Assembly: GCA_028583605.1 (NCBI GenBank)
Contig: CM053333.1
Location: forward strand, 11,306,638 to 11,370,637
From: Dastarcus helophoroides
Lineage: Eukaryota > Arthropoda > Insecta > Coleoptera > Bothrideridae
Direction of reading: 5' to 3'
Length of the DNA stretch: 64,000 nucleotides
In this document: in pieces, positions 55,501-64,000 of the stretch
Layout: each line of letters opens with the position of its first letter
How positions within the stretch are numbered: position 1 is the stretch's first letter
Translations under genes and position numbers: made by a program
The notes under the pieces: generated by a model
Told to the model about the DNA's origin: nothing
Seen by the model: only the letters and a program-made list of their open reading frames with translations
Database searches by the model: none

Positions 55501-58500
55501 ACGTTTCAATAAATATTTGCTATGACCGAACCTGGTTTTGCTCTTCAGCGTCATCGGCGGTTATCGTTAATAAAAAATACCTGTATTTCCTGTATTTCAA
55601 TTTTTGAAGATAACCAAGGACCAGTCCGTTCCACGAAAAAAAAATTATGAATATTAAAGAATTCCACAAAGTAAGGGTTAAAAATGTCAATTCTTTATCA
55701 AAATTTTAACCTTTTTTGGAAATGCTGACTTTTTTAAAAATTTCGGATTTCAAAATTTTCAGTTTTTCGAAACTGGCTTTCCTTAATTTCCGCTTTTTCT
55801 CAAAATTTTGACTTATTTTAAAAATTCTGAATTAAATTTCGATTTTTTTCGAAATATTGAAAATTCTGACTTAAATTTCGATTTTTTGAAAATTTTCACT
55901 TCTCAAAATTACGATTTTTGTAATTTCTTTGAATATTTCCTTTTTGAATAATTTTCTCAGAATATTTAAAAATCTCACCGAAAATTTCCACTTTTTTAAT
56001 TATTTTGAAAATTTTAACTTTTTCTGAAAATTTCGAATCTTTCAAAATTCAGTTTTTTTTCCAAAATTTTGATTTTTAAACAATGTCGCTTGTTTTTTTT
56101 TAGAACTTCCGTTTTCCTTGAAATTTTAGAATTTTTTGCGAATTTGGAATATTCTGAAAATTTGAATTCTATTCTTCAAAATATTGAATTTGATAATTTC
56201 TATCTTCATTCATGATTTCCACTTCTTTTTGGAAAATGTCAACTATTTGTTGTTCGTTAACTTTTTCTCATTTTCATACTTTACTGAAAATATCAACTTC
56301 TTTGAAAAATTCTACTTTTTTCAATTTTATTCAGAATGTTTACTTTTTCGAAAATTGTAACCTTTAAAAGTCTTTGTGTGAAAATTTCGGATGTTCTCGA
56401 CTTTGAAATTTTTTGGAAATTTTGACTTTTTTGAAAATTTAGGATTTAAAAATTTTCAGGTTTTCAAAATTGGCTTTCCTTAATTTCAGGTTATTTTCAA
56501 AATTTTGACTTATTTTGAAAACTCTGAATTAAATTTCGATTTTGTTCAAAATATGGAAAATTCTAAGATTTCGATTTTTTTTAAAATTTTCACTTCTCAA
56601 AATTAAGATTTTTTGTAATTTCTTTGAATAGTTTCTTGTTGAATAATTTTTTCTGAATATTTCAAAATTTCACTAAAAATTTCCACTTTTTTAATTATTT
56701 GAAAATTTTGACTTTCTCTGAAAATTTCTAATCTTTCAATATTCAATATTTTCTAAAATTTTGATTTTTACAAAATTTCCCTTGTTTTTTTCTCAGAACT
56801 TCCGCCGTTCTCGAAGTTTTAGAGTTTTTTGCGAATTTCGAATAATCTGAAAATGTGAATTCTATTCTTCAAAATATCGAATTTGATAATTTCAACCTCC
56901 AATCATGATTTCCACTTCGTTTTGGAAAATGTCAACCATTTTTCAAATTGTTGACTTTTTCTCATTTTTACATTTTACTGAAAAAGTCAACTTTTTTGAA
57001 AAATTCTTTTTTTTTTTGAATTTTATTCAGAACGTTTACTTGTGGCGAAAATTGTGACTTTTAAGTCTTTCATTGAAAATTTCGGCTGTTCTCGACTTTA
57101 ACATTTTGATCTTTATTCACAGTTGGCGCTTTTTTCTAAATTCACTTTTTTGAAAATTTCGACTCCAAAAATTTCTAAATTTTTCAAAAAAATTGACTTT
57201 AAAAAATTGATTTTTTAAGAATTTTCGTTTTCCTCGAAATTTTTAGTATTTCTCGTAAATTTTGAAAATTTTAATTTTTAAGAATTTAAATCTTTCAAAA
57301 CCTTAGACTTTTCTCAGGTTTAGGATTGTTGTTTTGAAAGTTACGACTTTTGCTCGAATTTAGTCCTTTCCTCGAAATTTTGATTTTTTTTTTTTGAATA
57401 TTGACTATTACAGGAAAATTCTGAATGTAATATAACATAGAATCGACTTTTTATAACATTTTTTGAAAATTTGACAATTTTTCATAAATTTCACTTCTTT
57501 TCGTAGTTTATCTACTTTTTTGAAAATTTCAATTTCTTTGAAAATCGAGCTTTTCTTAAAGTTCGCGGACTCATTAAAATGTTTGAGAAAATGCACATTT
57601 TTAAAATTTTAAATCTCTGAAGTTTTCCCTTTTTCAGGATCTAAACTTTTTAACAATTTCGATTTATTCTAGAATTTCCCCTTTTTCTCAAAATGGTTAC
57701 TTTCTTGTTTGAACTTTTCTATTTTTTCTTGTAAATTTCTGAAGTCTAATTCAAAAAGCGGCTGAAACTTTCCACCGTTTTCAAAACTTATGACTTTTTT
57801 TTTGAAAATTCCAACCAGTTTTCAAAATTTTTACCTATTTTCGATGTTTTGACTTTTTTTTTTCTTCAATATGTCGGTCGAAAATATCCCAGTATTTAAA
57901 CTTTAAAAGTTTCGATTTTTTCCAGAATGTTGTCTTTTTTTCAAAATGCTTTTTTTTGAACTTTTCTATTTTTTCTTGTGAATTTCTGAAGTCTAATTCA
58001 AAGAGTGGCTGAAACTTTCCACGGTTTTCAAAAGTTTTGACTTTTTTTTTTTAAATTCCAACCAGTTTTCAAAATTTTTAACCATTTTCGATGTTTTGAC
58101 TTTATTTTTTCTTTAAAATGTCGGTCGAAAATATCCACCTTTTTCATAATCTTCAATTTTTTTTGTTTGACCATTTTTAAAAATGTTTACATTTTCTCAA
58201 AGTTTCGACTTTTTTTAACCCTATCTTCGTCTTTCAACTGAATTTCGACTTTAGGTAAATTGTCTTTATTAAGAAATTATAATTTTTTTTAATTTCCCGT
58301 TTCGAAAATTTCGATATACTTTAAAAATTTCGGCATTTTTGAAAATTCCAATCATTTTTTAATTTTTTTACTTTTTCTCGCAGGTTTGACTTTTTTGACT
58401 TGTGTTATTTTCTTAACTAATTATCAATTTTTATGTTTTTAAAAAAATATAAAAATTAATTTTTAAAAAAAAATTAAAAAAAAACAACGCCGAAAAGTCT

Positions 58501-61500
58501 AAATATTTACAAAAATACGGAAATTTTTAAAAGAGTATACACATTTTTTCAAAAAAGTCAATACTTAAAAATAAAATAAGGTCGAGATTACAAGAAAAAA
58601 TCTAAATTTTGGAATACATTCAAAATTTGGAAGACTTTTTTGAAAAAATGATTTTTATTCAAAATTTTAACATTTTCTAAATGTGTAATTCGAAAACTGA
58701 AAAATGACGAAATTTTAAAATATTTCGTGTTTTCAAAATTTTAAAACTTTGAACTTTTTTTTGATAATATCGCCAGAGAGAGAAAATTTCGCAATTTTTT
58801 AAAACTTAAAATTGCATAATTACATAAAATTAGACTTGAAAAGTTTTGATTTTTTTTGAAATCTAGACGCGTTTTCAAAATTTTGACTTTTTTGAAAATT
58901 TTGATTTTTTTCGAAACTTTTTAAAAAACAAAATTTTGTAAACATGTAATTCTAAGATTTTGCAAAAAAGCGAAATATTCAAAAAATTACGAGTTTTTCA
59001 AACTTTCACAAATTTGAAATTTTTTAAGAAATTCGCCATTTTTTAAAACATAAAATTACATTTTAAACATTTTAAAAATTTAGAATTTTTTGAAAATTTT
59101 TCGAAATTTTAAAATTTTCTCAACATGCAAATCTAAAATTTTGAAAAATGACGAAATTAAAAAAAAATCAGAGTTTTTCAAAATTTCAACAATTTAAACT
59201 TTTCTTGAAAATTACATTTCAAAAGAGAGAGACAGAGTTTTTCAAGATTTCCAACTTCTTACAAATTTGAAATTTTTAAAAAATTTCGCGATTTTTCAAA
59301 ACTTAAAATTACATAATTACATAAAATTCGACTTGAAAAGTTCTGATTTTTTTTGAAATCTAGACGCGTTTTCAAAATTTTGACTTTTTTGAAAATTTTG
59401 ATTTTTTTTCGAAACTTTTTAAAAAACAAAATTTTGTAAATATGTACTTCTAAGATGTTGCAAAAAAGCGAAATATTCAAAAAATTACGAGTTTTTCAAA
59501 CTTTCACAAATTTGAAATTTTTTAAGACATTCGCCATTTTTTAAAACTTAAAATTACATTTAAGTCTTTTAAAAAATTTAGAATTTTTGAAAATTTTTCG
59601 AAATTTCAAAATTTTCTCAACATGTAAATCTAAAATTTTGAAAAATGACGAAATTTAAGTTTTTTAAAATTTCAACAATTTAAACTTTTCTTGAAAATTA
59701 GGCTTCAAAAGACATAGTTTTTTAAGATTTCCAACTTCTTACAAATTTAAATTTTTTTTAAAATTTTGCGATTTTTTAAAACTTAAAATTACATAATTAC
59801 ATAAAATTAGACTTCAAAAATTAAAAAATGATCGAAACTTTGCAAAAAAGTCGAAATTTTGAAAAATAGTTGACATTTAAATAAAAATTAGTCGAGAATA
59901 TTAAGAACCGAAATTTTCAATAAAAAAATTATAATTTTCCAAAAAAAATTATAAACAAAGACGAAATTTAAAAAGTCAAATGTCCGGTTTTGAAAAAATT
60001 TACATTTCCAGAAAAAGAAAGAATTTTCAAAGGTAAAACTTAAAAAAATTGTAATAATTAATTTTCAAAAAAAATTACAAAAAACAGAACACCGAAAATT
60101 CTAAATATTTACAAAAAAACGAAAATACGAACATTTTTAAAAAAGTGTACACAATTTTTCAGAAAAGTCAATACTTAAAAATAAAATAGGGTCGAAATTA
60201 CAAGAAAAAAAGCTAAATTTTGGAATACAGTCGAAATTTGGAAAAAATCCAACGTCTCGCAAAACGTGACATTATCAAAAATGTTCATTGTCCAGTTTTC
60301 AAAGAAATCTAAAATTTTCGAAAAGTAACGTTTTGAAAATGTCGAAATTTTCAGTCGAAATCTTAAAAATTTTAAAACGCTAAACATTGTCGTAGCACCC
60401 CCATTAGTTTTGGCTACGAGCCGCCACTGAAGGCGTGGTTAAATTCACGATATATTTTTAATCGAACCGGAACAATTCTCCTTCTGCATTCGAATATTTT
60501 AATGACATAAAAATATTTCTGTGGTTACAGGGTAAACGGACTTAAGTTATAATTTATCTGTTTGAGATATTGACAAAAGAAAATTTGCTGGTAGTTTAAT
60601 AAATAATAAAAACTTAAGAATTTCATAGACAGAACATTTAAAATGTCTCGTTCTCCCAGACTTGAAGTGTAACATGCAACAGTGGCATAAGTTCATTTTC
60701 TCAAAAAGTTGACTGAAGCAGTTTTACCCTGAAACCACAGATTTGTTTTTTAATTTTAAACAGAAAATGACGTAGTCAAGCCCACGTTTCCATTTTATGA
60801 GCCTAAAAGCTCTTTGCGTCCTAATTCCTTGCTGCAGTTTATCCCAAACAAAACTATCTAGAATTTTGAAATGAATTATTTCACGCGCGTAATTCTTTTT
60901 TTCATTTCGATGTACGTCGCGCTGCGTTATGCCGCAAAAAACTTGCACGTACCCTGTTGGGAGTTGGACATGAAGAGATTTAAAAGGGATGTAGTACGAC
61001 GGGAAGTTTTGGCATGTGTTGGCACGTTCTGGTCTGTATTGCCATTACCTTCTCGCTTTGTCGGTTTAGCATTTTCCATTTCTTGCGTGGGAGAAACAAC
61101 AGCATCCTCAATCTCCAGAACACCTAAAAAATCACTCAATCATCCAACCACTTTCCCCATTTAGTCAAAACGGATTAGCCTGCAGCTTCGTCACGTAATT
61201 ACGAGTTACGGTAATTAACGTAGACAATTTATAGTACAATTAAGCAAAATTGTTAATTTAATCCATCTCCGGATAAAATCAGATTTAACAGAGCGATCAC
61301 TTTTAGGTGTTTAATTTTAGATTAGAAATTAATCCACAATGATATGTAATAAAAAAAAACAAACTTAGGTTAGCGTCTAAAACGTTAAATAAATTATTTT
61401 TAGGCGTTAAGTCAATTTCCGGTATTACTCGCTTAAATTTTTGTTAAAAATAGTTTTAATATTTGAAAGTAAATTTTTCCATCAATACGCCTACGAAGAT

Positions 61501-62574
61501 AATCGTCTGTGAAATTAAATACGGTCGATTTTAGCACATCGGAAATTAAATGGAATTGAACGAGAGATAATAGGGAAGGTCAATGCCATACAATCATTCC
61601 AGTCGATTCTAAATATCCTTTCCCTGATAAGATTTCACTACAACAAAATAATAACGCAACACTTACCAGGTCTTTCCAATCCTGTCGACTTGCTCAGTAC
61701 GAACTGCTCCAGGAGATCATCCACTGTCAAGTCCAGACACTGTTGCCTGAACTCCTTGTGCACCTTACCCATCTCTTCGTGAGTCCAATCCACTACTTCG
61801 GCGTAAGAATTTAAAAACTCCTTCATAGTCGTCAGATGCGCTACCTCCAGTTTTTGGAAATTTTTACACGTTACGCACATTTTTTCCTCGAATTCTTCTT
61901 TGGTGGTACTATATTTTTCTAAAAAAATCTTGTACTCCTCATGCGTCTTCTTCACTTTGATTTCCGCCTTTTCAACTTCTTTAGCTGAAGCGTTCTCTTT
62001 CTTTAATTTATCTAATTCTAAAGCGCGTTGACTATACAGCTCCTTTGATTTTTGTACAGATAAAGTTATATTTTGCATAGCTTGTACTTTCCTCAACGTC
62101 CCCTCTTCCTCTTCTTTGACCTTCAGCAGGAACACATTTTTAAGCACGTAATAAAATTAAATTTAATTAACATTGCGCAAATTTTACTACCTAAACACCA
62201 AGCACTTACTGCTTTATGCTTCTTTTGCAACTCATCGGCGTATTTGGTCACCTCTTTAACCAAATCCGAAACCTTCTGCACCATTTGCATGTGCAGCGCT
62301 GACAGTTTCTCGGCGGAATTTTTGAGTACTTGCCATATTGGAGCAAACGTCCCATTAGTGCAACAACTACCAGCCTTATTAGCTAATTTACTAAGTAATT
62401 TTGAGTTATTCTCTTCAATATTTGATCTAAAAAAAATATCAGAATATAATAGACGCGACCAAAGAGCTGACCCAAGGGGTACCTCTCGCGCAAAAAATCG
62501 GCAAATTCCTTGCTTGCCACGAGCCCATATTTCATGTTATGGTAAAGCACATCGAAACCGTTGTTTTTCTCGCC
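43007..62574 (-). CDS. FCHO: FCHO-type muniscin: F-BAR plus mu-homology domain endocytic protein (5' exon outside window)
   Basis: FCHO proteins bind PI(4,5)P2 membrane through a dimeric F-BAR domain, activate AP-2 through the linker and recruit Eps15/intersectin through the C-terminal mu-homology domain, starting clathrin-coated pits. Exons in transcript order: 62574-62483, 62426-62210, 62120-61667, 61123-60953, (optional 54951-54850), 54518-54419, 54361-53847, 46195-45868, 45815-45660, 45609-45477, 43537-43007. All are GT-AG with matching phases, giving 898 residues without the optional exon. F-BAR spans residues 1-254 here, starting [17 protein letters not shown]; the linker has DEEGYSIRP and an SDSDSDDE run; the MHD starts near ASRGPSPL and runs to [10 protein letters not shown]. 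The first few residues are missing, so the start exon lies beyond 64000 or was not seen. Several introns of 50-89 bp contrast with two introns over 7 kb made of repeats. Confidence 0.93.
43816..45086 (-). mobile_element. mariner-family DNA transposon, inactivated
   Basis: Perfectly placed terminal inverted repeats (CGAGGGCGGTTCAGTAAG at the left; complement of CGAGGGCGGTTCATTAAG at the right), flanked by TA on both sides, length 1271 bp: all standard for mariner. It encodes one transposase on the - strand, broken by frameshifts. Full-length with paired ends, so it is a fairly recent but dead copy. Confidence 0.96.
43881..44907 (-). pseudogene. mariner transposase, frameshifted
   Basis: From the first Met at 44907 a short N-terminus is followed by a frame change near 44850. 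A helix-turn-helix region ([20 protein letters not shown]) and WVPRLLT come next; the catalytic residues are in [17 protein letters not shown] and SPDVAPCDF, giving a D,D34D spacing. An additional stop/shift occurs near 44650 and one near 44055, after which the C-terminus ([20 protein letters not shown]) is in another frame to the stop at 43881. At least three lesions. The protein would cut and paste the element at TA. Confidence 0.93.
45477..45609 (-). CDS. FCHO: FCHO exon: mu-homology domain
   Basis: Acceptor ATTTTTTAG, donor CAG|GTTAGG. Encodes [20 protein letters not shown] and then [20 protein letters not shown], matching the muniscin MHD. The intron before it is only 50 bp. Confidence 0.92.
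45660..45815 (-). CDS. FCHO: FCHO exon: mu-homology domain
   Basis: Acceptor TTGTAG, donor AT|GTAAGT. Encodes [20 protein letters not shown] and [17 protein letters not shown], core MHD strands. Confidence 0.93.
45868..46195 (-). CDS. FCHO: FCHO exon: linker end and start of mu-homology domain
   Basis: Acceptor CCTGAACAG, donor AG|GTTGGG (weak but phase-exact). Encodes [17 protein letters not shown], a Ser/Pro/Thr linker, then GASRGPSPL and [19 protein letters not shown], the conserved MHD start. Confidence 0.92.
46213..46345 (-). repeat. 20-bp minisatellite, array a
   Basis: On the - strand: repeated GGTAAAAGATTATGTTTGGA-like units, six to seven diverged copies, starting within 20 bp of the exon acceptor. 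Confidence 0.7.
46683..46930. other. GC-richer island in FCHO intron
   Basis: Open in several frames on both strands (CGCCAGAGAGCGCTCTGG palindrome near 46713). No conserved motif, no phase-compatible splice pair tested well. Possibly a short interspersed repeat. Confidence 0.3.
47736..47832 (+). repeat. 20-bp minisatellite, short array b
   Basis: About four units of GATAAAAGACGAACTTTGGA / AGTAAAAGACGGTGG type, same orientation as array c. Confidence 0.6.
48187..48320. other. GC-richer island in FCHO intron
   Basis: Open on both strands; on the - strand it ends near a GTAAGG donor, but upstream acceptors are weak and the frame is ambiguous. Not called as an exon. Confidence 0.25.
48780..49800. 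repeat. A/T array with a ~180-bp duplication
   Basis: TTTCGA-type words; the block with TTCTACTTTTTAGTGATTTC-like and CTTGGACATT sequence near 49120-49260 is repeated at about 49300-49440. Confidence 0.6.
50897..51190. repeat. foldback repeat family FB, copy 3
   Basis: Starts TGGAACAGACTGGTCCTTGG; arms carry CCTGAAACCAAGAAAG and AACAAAGGTTGCTC and return inverted near 51130-51190. Compared with copy 2, the arm plus loop region is partly duplicated (second AACAAAGGTTACTCCAA near 51063). Confidence 0.8.
52450..53830 (+). repeat. 20-bp minisatellite, long array c
   Basis: Units of GATAAAAGACGACGTTTAGC, near-perfect at 53690-53790 and increasingly diverged toward 52450. The array reaches within 20 bp of the donor side of the FCHO linker exon. 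Units are direct and contiguous without unique spacers. Confidence 0.88.
53847..54361 (-). CDS. FCHO: FCHO exon: central linker
   Basis: Acceptor TATATTGTAG, donor G|GTAAGT. Encodes [28 protein letters not shown], the acidic [14 protein letters not shown] patch, [10 protein letters not shown] and [18 protein letters not shown], then Ser/Pro/Gln-rich sequence with SDLLGLSF. The order matches the AP-2-binding linker of FCHO1/2. Confidence 0.94.
54419..54518 (-). CDS. FCHO: FCHO exon: basic segment
   Basis: Acceptor GATTTTAG, donor AT|GTGCGT before a 57-bp intron. Encodes [20 protein letters not shown], a Lys-rich block where vertebrate FCHO2 also has a basic stretch. The phase fits on both sides. 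Confidence 0.8.
54850..54951 (-). CDS. FCHO: possible FCHO cassette exon
   Basis: Acceptor TTGTTTGCAG, donor AAAT|GTAATT; 102 bp, phase 1 in and 1 out, so it can be included or skipped without breaking the frame. Encodes [19 protein letters not shown] and [14 protein letters not shown], Ser/Pro-rich linker-like sequence. GC-rich against its surroundings. No RNA evidence is available. Confidence 0.5.
55330..58440. repeat. A/T array with 706-bp and ~247-bp tandem duplications
   Basis: GAAAATTTCGACTTTTT-type words throughout, T-rich on the + strand. GGCTTTCCTTAATTTC occurs at 55766 and 56472, 706 bp apart, with the surrounding blocks aligned. GAAGTCTAATTCAAA occurs at 57741 and 57988, about 247 bp apart. 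Confidence 0.75.
55591..55635 (-). repeat. foldback repeat family FB, single reversed arm
   Basis: TTGAAGATAACCAAGGACC followed by AGTCCGTTCCA is the complement of the starts at 30696 and 50897. The remainder of the element is missing. Confidence 0.65.
58440..60429 (-). mobile_element. hAT-type element 5, terminal part with ~480-bp internal repeats
   Basis: The right edge, read on the - strand, begins CAGTGGCGGCTCGTAGCC and continues TTAGTTTTGGCTACGAGCC on the + strand, matching element 4's left end. The other terminus was not found, so the left boundary is open and may lie anywhere down to 55.3 kb. Inside, a block with GAAATCTAGACGCGTTTTC recurs near 58860 and 59360, about 485-500 bp apart, and a third, incomplete block starts near 59780. 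Confidence 0.65.
60430..60952 (-). other. intron DNA next to an FCHO exon
   Basis: Mixed A/T-rich sequence between the transposon terminus and the exon donor. Nothing recognised. Confidence 0.4.
60953..61123 (-). CDS. FCHO: FCHO exon: F-BAR to linker junction
   Basis: Acceptor ATTTTTTAG, donor G|GTACGT; 171 bp, phase 1 to 1. Encodes [26 protein letters not shown] and a Thr/Ser/Arg-rich end ([12 protein letters not shown]). It takes the place of the acidic-then-basic segment that follows ERPG in vertebrate FCHO2. Because it is symmetric it could be alternatively spliced. Confidence 0.75.
61124..61666 (-). other. FCHO intron, no element recognised
   Basis: 543 bp of A/T-rich intron without visible repeats. 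Confidence 0.5.
61667..62120 (-). CDS. FCHO: FCHO exon: F-BAR domain, second part
   Basis: Acceptor CTGCTGAAG, donor G|GTAAGT. Encodes long charged helices starting [18 protein letters not shown], through [20 protein letters not shown], to [18 protein letters not shown], matching the helical core and exit of FCHO F-BAR domains. Confidence 0.95.
62210..62426 (-). CDS. FCHO: FCHO exon: F-BAR domain, first helices
   Basis: Acceptor TTTTTTTTAG, donor GCA|GTAAGT. Encodes [32 protein letters not shown] and [20 protein letters not shown], a direct match to the FCHO F-BAR. Confidence 0.95.
62483..62574 (-). CDS. FCHO: FCHO exon: F-BAR N-terminal part (first exon seen)
   Basis: Acceptor GTATTTCCAG, donor AG|GTACCC. 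Encodes [18 protein letters not shown] and [11 protein letters not shown], the signature start of FCHO proteins. The residues before it, including the start Met, must come from an upstream exon not found in 62575-64000. Confidence 0.94.
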
Positions 62575-62659
62575 CTGGAAATACACCAGATTCAGATTTT
62601 GACTACAAGTTGATTCGATTTAGATTTTCTGGATTAGATCATCCTTTTTGATATTATTT

Positions 62660-64000
62660 ACTTAAGAAAATGTCGACATTTTTCGAATTTTTGACTTTGA
62701 AATTTTAACCGCTTTTTTCAAAAATTTTGATTTTTTAAAAATTACGATTTTATTTAAAACTTTGTTTTTCAAAATTTGGCATTCCAGAAAAATTTGAATT
62801 TTTTTAAAATTCCGTTGTTTTTCAAAATTTTTAAATAATGCATATAGAAAATTACGCATTTTTATATTTTATTATACATTTGGAGGATTTGAAAATCTTG
62901 CTTTTATTTGAAAATTTCACCTTTTTTTGAATAACTTCAAAAATGAAAACTTTTTTTGAAATCTAGACATTTTTTCAAGTGCGACTTTTTTGAAAAAATT
63001 ATTTTTTTTCGAAATTTTATAATTTTCTAAATGTGTAATTCGAAAACTGCAAAATGACGAAATTTTAAAATATTTCGTGTTTTCAAAATTTTAAAATGTT
63101 GAACTTTTTTTGATAATTTCGCCAATTTTAAAAATTGCATATTTAGAAAATTTTGTTTTTTAAAAAATTTCGAATGTTTTTAAAAAGCTACATATTTTTG
63201 AAATTTTTTGAAAATTTTTCGAAATTTCAAAATTTTCTCAACATGTAAATCTAAAATTTTGAAAAATGACGAAATTTAAAAAAAATTAGAGTTTTTCAAA
63301 ATTTCAACAGTTTGAGCTTTTCTTGAAAATTAGACTTCAAAAGAGTTTTTTAAGGTTTCCAATTTCTTACCAAATTTGAAATTTTTTTAAAATTTCGCTA
63401 TTTCTTAAAACTTATAATTACATAATTACATAAAATTAAGACTTCAAAAGTTTTGATTTTTTTGAAATCTAGACGCGTTTTCAAAATGTTGGCTTTTATT
63501 GAAAATTTTGATTTTTTTTTTAAACATTTTAAAAAGCAAAATTTTGTAAATATGTAATTCTAAGATTTTGAACAAAAGCGAAATTTTCAAAAAATTACGA
63601 GTTTTTCAAACTTTCACAAATTTGAAATTTTTTAAGAAATTCGCCATTTTTTAAAACTTAAAATTACATATTAGTCTTTAAAAAAATTTTGAATTTTTTG
63701 AAAATTTTTCGAAATTTCAAAATGTTCTCAACATGTAAATCTAAAATTTTGAAAAATGACGAAATTTAAAAAAAATTAAGAGTTTTTCAAAATTTCAACA
63801 ATTTAAACTTTTCTTGAAAATTAGGCTTCAAAAGCGAGTTTTTCAAGATTTCAAAATTTTTACAAATTTGCAATTTTTAAAAAATTTCGCGAATTTTTAA
63901 AACTTAAAATTATAATAATTACATATAACAAGACTTCAAAAGTTTAGTTTTTTTTTAAAATCTAGACGCGTTTTCATAATTTTGACTTTTTTCGAAGATT
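62660..64000. repeat. A/T array of the ~480-bp repeat family
   Basis: Same blocks as at 58.8-59.8 kb: GAAATCTAGACGCGTTTTC recurs near 63465 and 63958, about 490 bp apart, with TTACGAGTTTTTCAAACTTT between. Lies upstream of the first visible FCHO exon, in what should be the next intron. Confidence 0.75.

Larger units (their letters stand above)
54519..60952 (-). other. 6.4-kb FCHO intron, mostly A/T arrays
   Basis: Includes the optional exon at 54850-54951, a foldback arm at 55591-55635 and arrays from about 55330 to 60429. Confidence 0.7.

Noticed and set aside
34727..60429. A single 25.7-kb transposon between the CAGTGGCG ends at 34727 and 60429
   Set aside because: Element 4 has its own right end and perfect duplication at 37548-37556, and the interval contains host exons, so the 60429 end belongs to a different copy.
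61081..62651. + strand frame of 192 codons at 62073-62651
   Set aside because: It is the complement of the FCHO F-BAR exons, which have clear family sequence on the - strand.

Overview
This is nuclear DNA of an animal, most likely an insect. The evidence is split genes with GT-AG introns, many of them only 50-60 bp long beside introns of several kb; two metazoan single-copy gene families; and a dense load of insect-type mobile elements in strongly A/T-rich DNA. The species cannot be named from sequence alone.

Two host genes can be rebuilt exon by exon and face each other tail to tail. On the + strand (about 19.6-33.1 kb) lies an ortholog of MDM1, a microtubule-binding protein of centrioles and cilia. 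It has 13 phase-consistent coding exons ending at a TAA at 33053, but coding-like sequence continues in the same frame past that stop. On the - strand (62.6 down to 43.0 kb) lies an FCHO-type muniscin, an F-BAR plus mu-homology-domain protein that starts clathrin-coated pits. Ten exons are called with good support, plus one likely cassette exon; the first exon lies beyond the right edge of the window. The two genes act in different processes and nothing here links them functionally. A basic coding-like tail at 1-156 may end a third gene.

The remainder is mostly transposon-derived. From left to right: a dispersed repeat with 90-bp units (1.1-1.55 kb); an internally deleted Ty3/gypsy element with both LTRs (1974-5253) sitting inside an acidic coding-like fragment; a related reversed solo LTR (9.7-10.0 kb); and two abutting hAT-type non-autonomous elements (10.06-19.16 kb) carrying three nested insertions. 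MDM1 introns hold a 23-bp minisatellite, a decayed LINE split by a tRNA-derived SINE, a GT repeat, and another hAT-type element (28.0-32.3 kb). Between the genes are a solo LTR (34.26 kb), a fourth hAT-type element (34.7-37.5 kb), more of the 90-bp-unit repeat, and a broken LINE (38.8-42.4 kb). FCHO introns hold a mariner element (43.8-45.1 kb), 20-bp minisatellites and long A/T-rich arrays.

The most unusual pattern is that long non-autonomous hAT-type elements with three different terminal sequences, plus much of the FCHO introns, are filled with the same degenerate A/T sequence built on a core like GAAAATTTCGACTTTTT, grown by internal tandem duplication. No tRNA gene, rRNA gene, CRISPR array or bacterial feature was seen.
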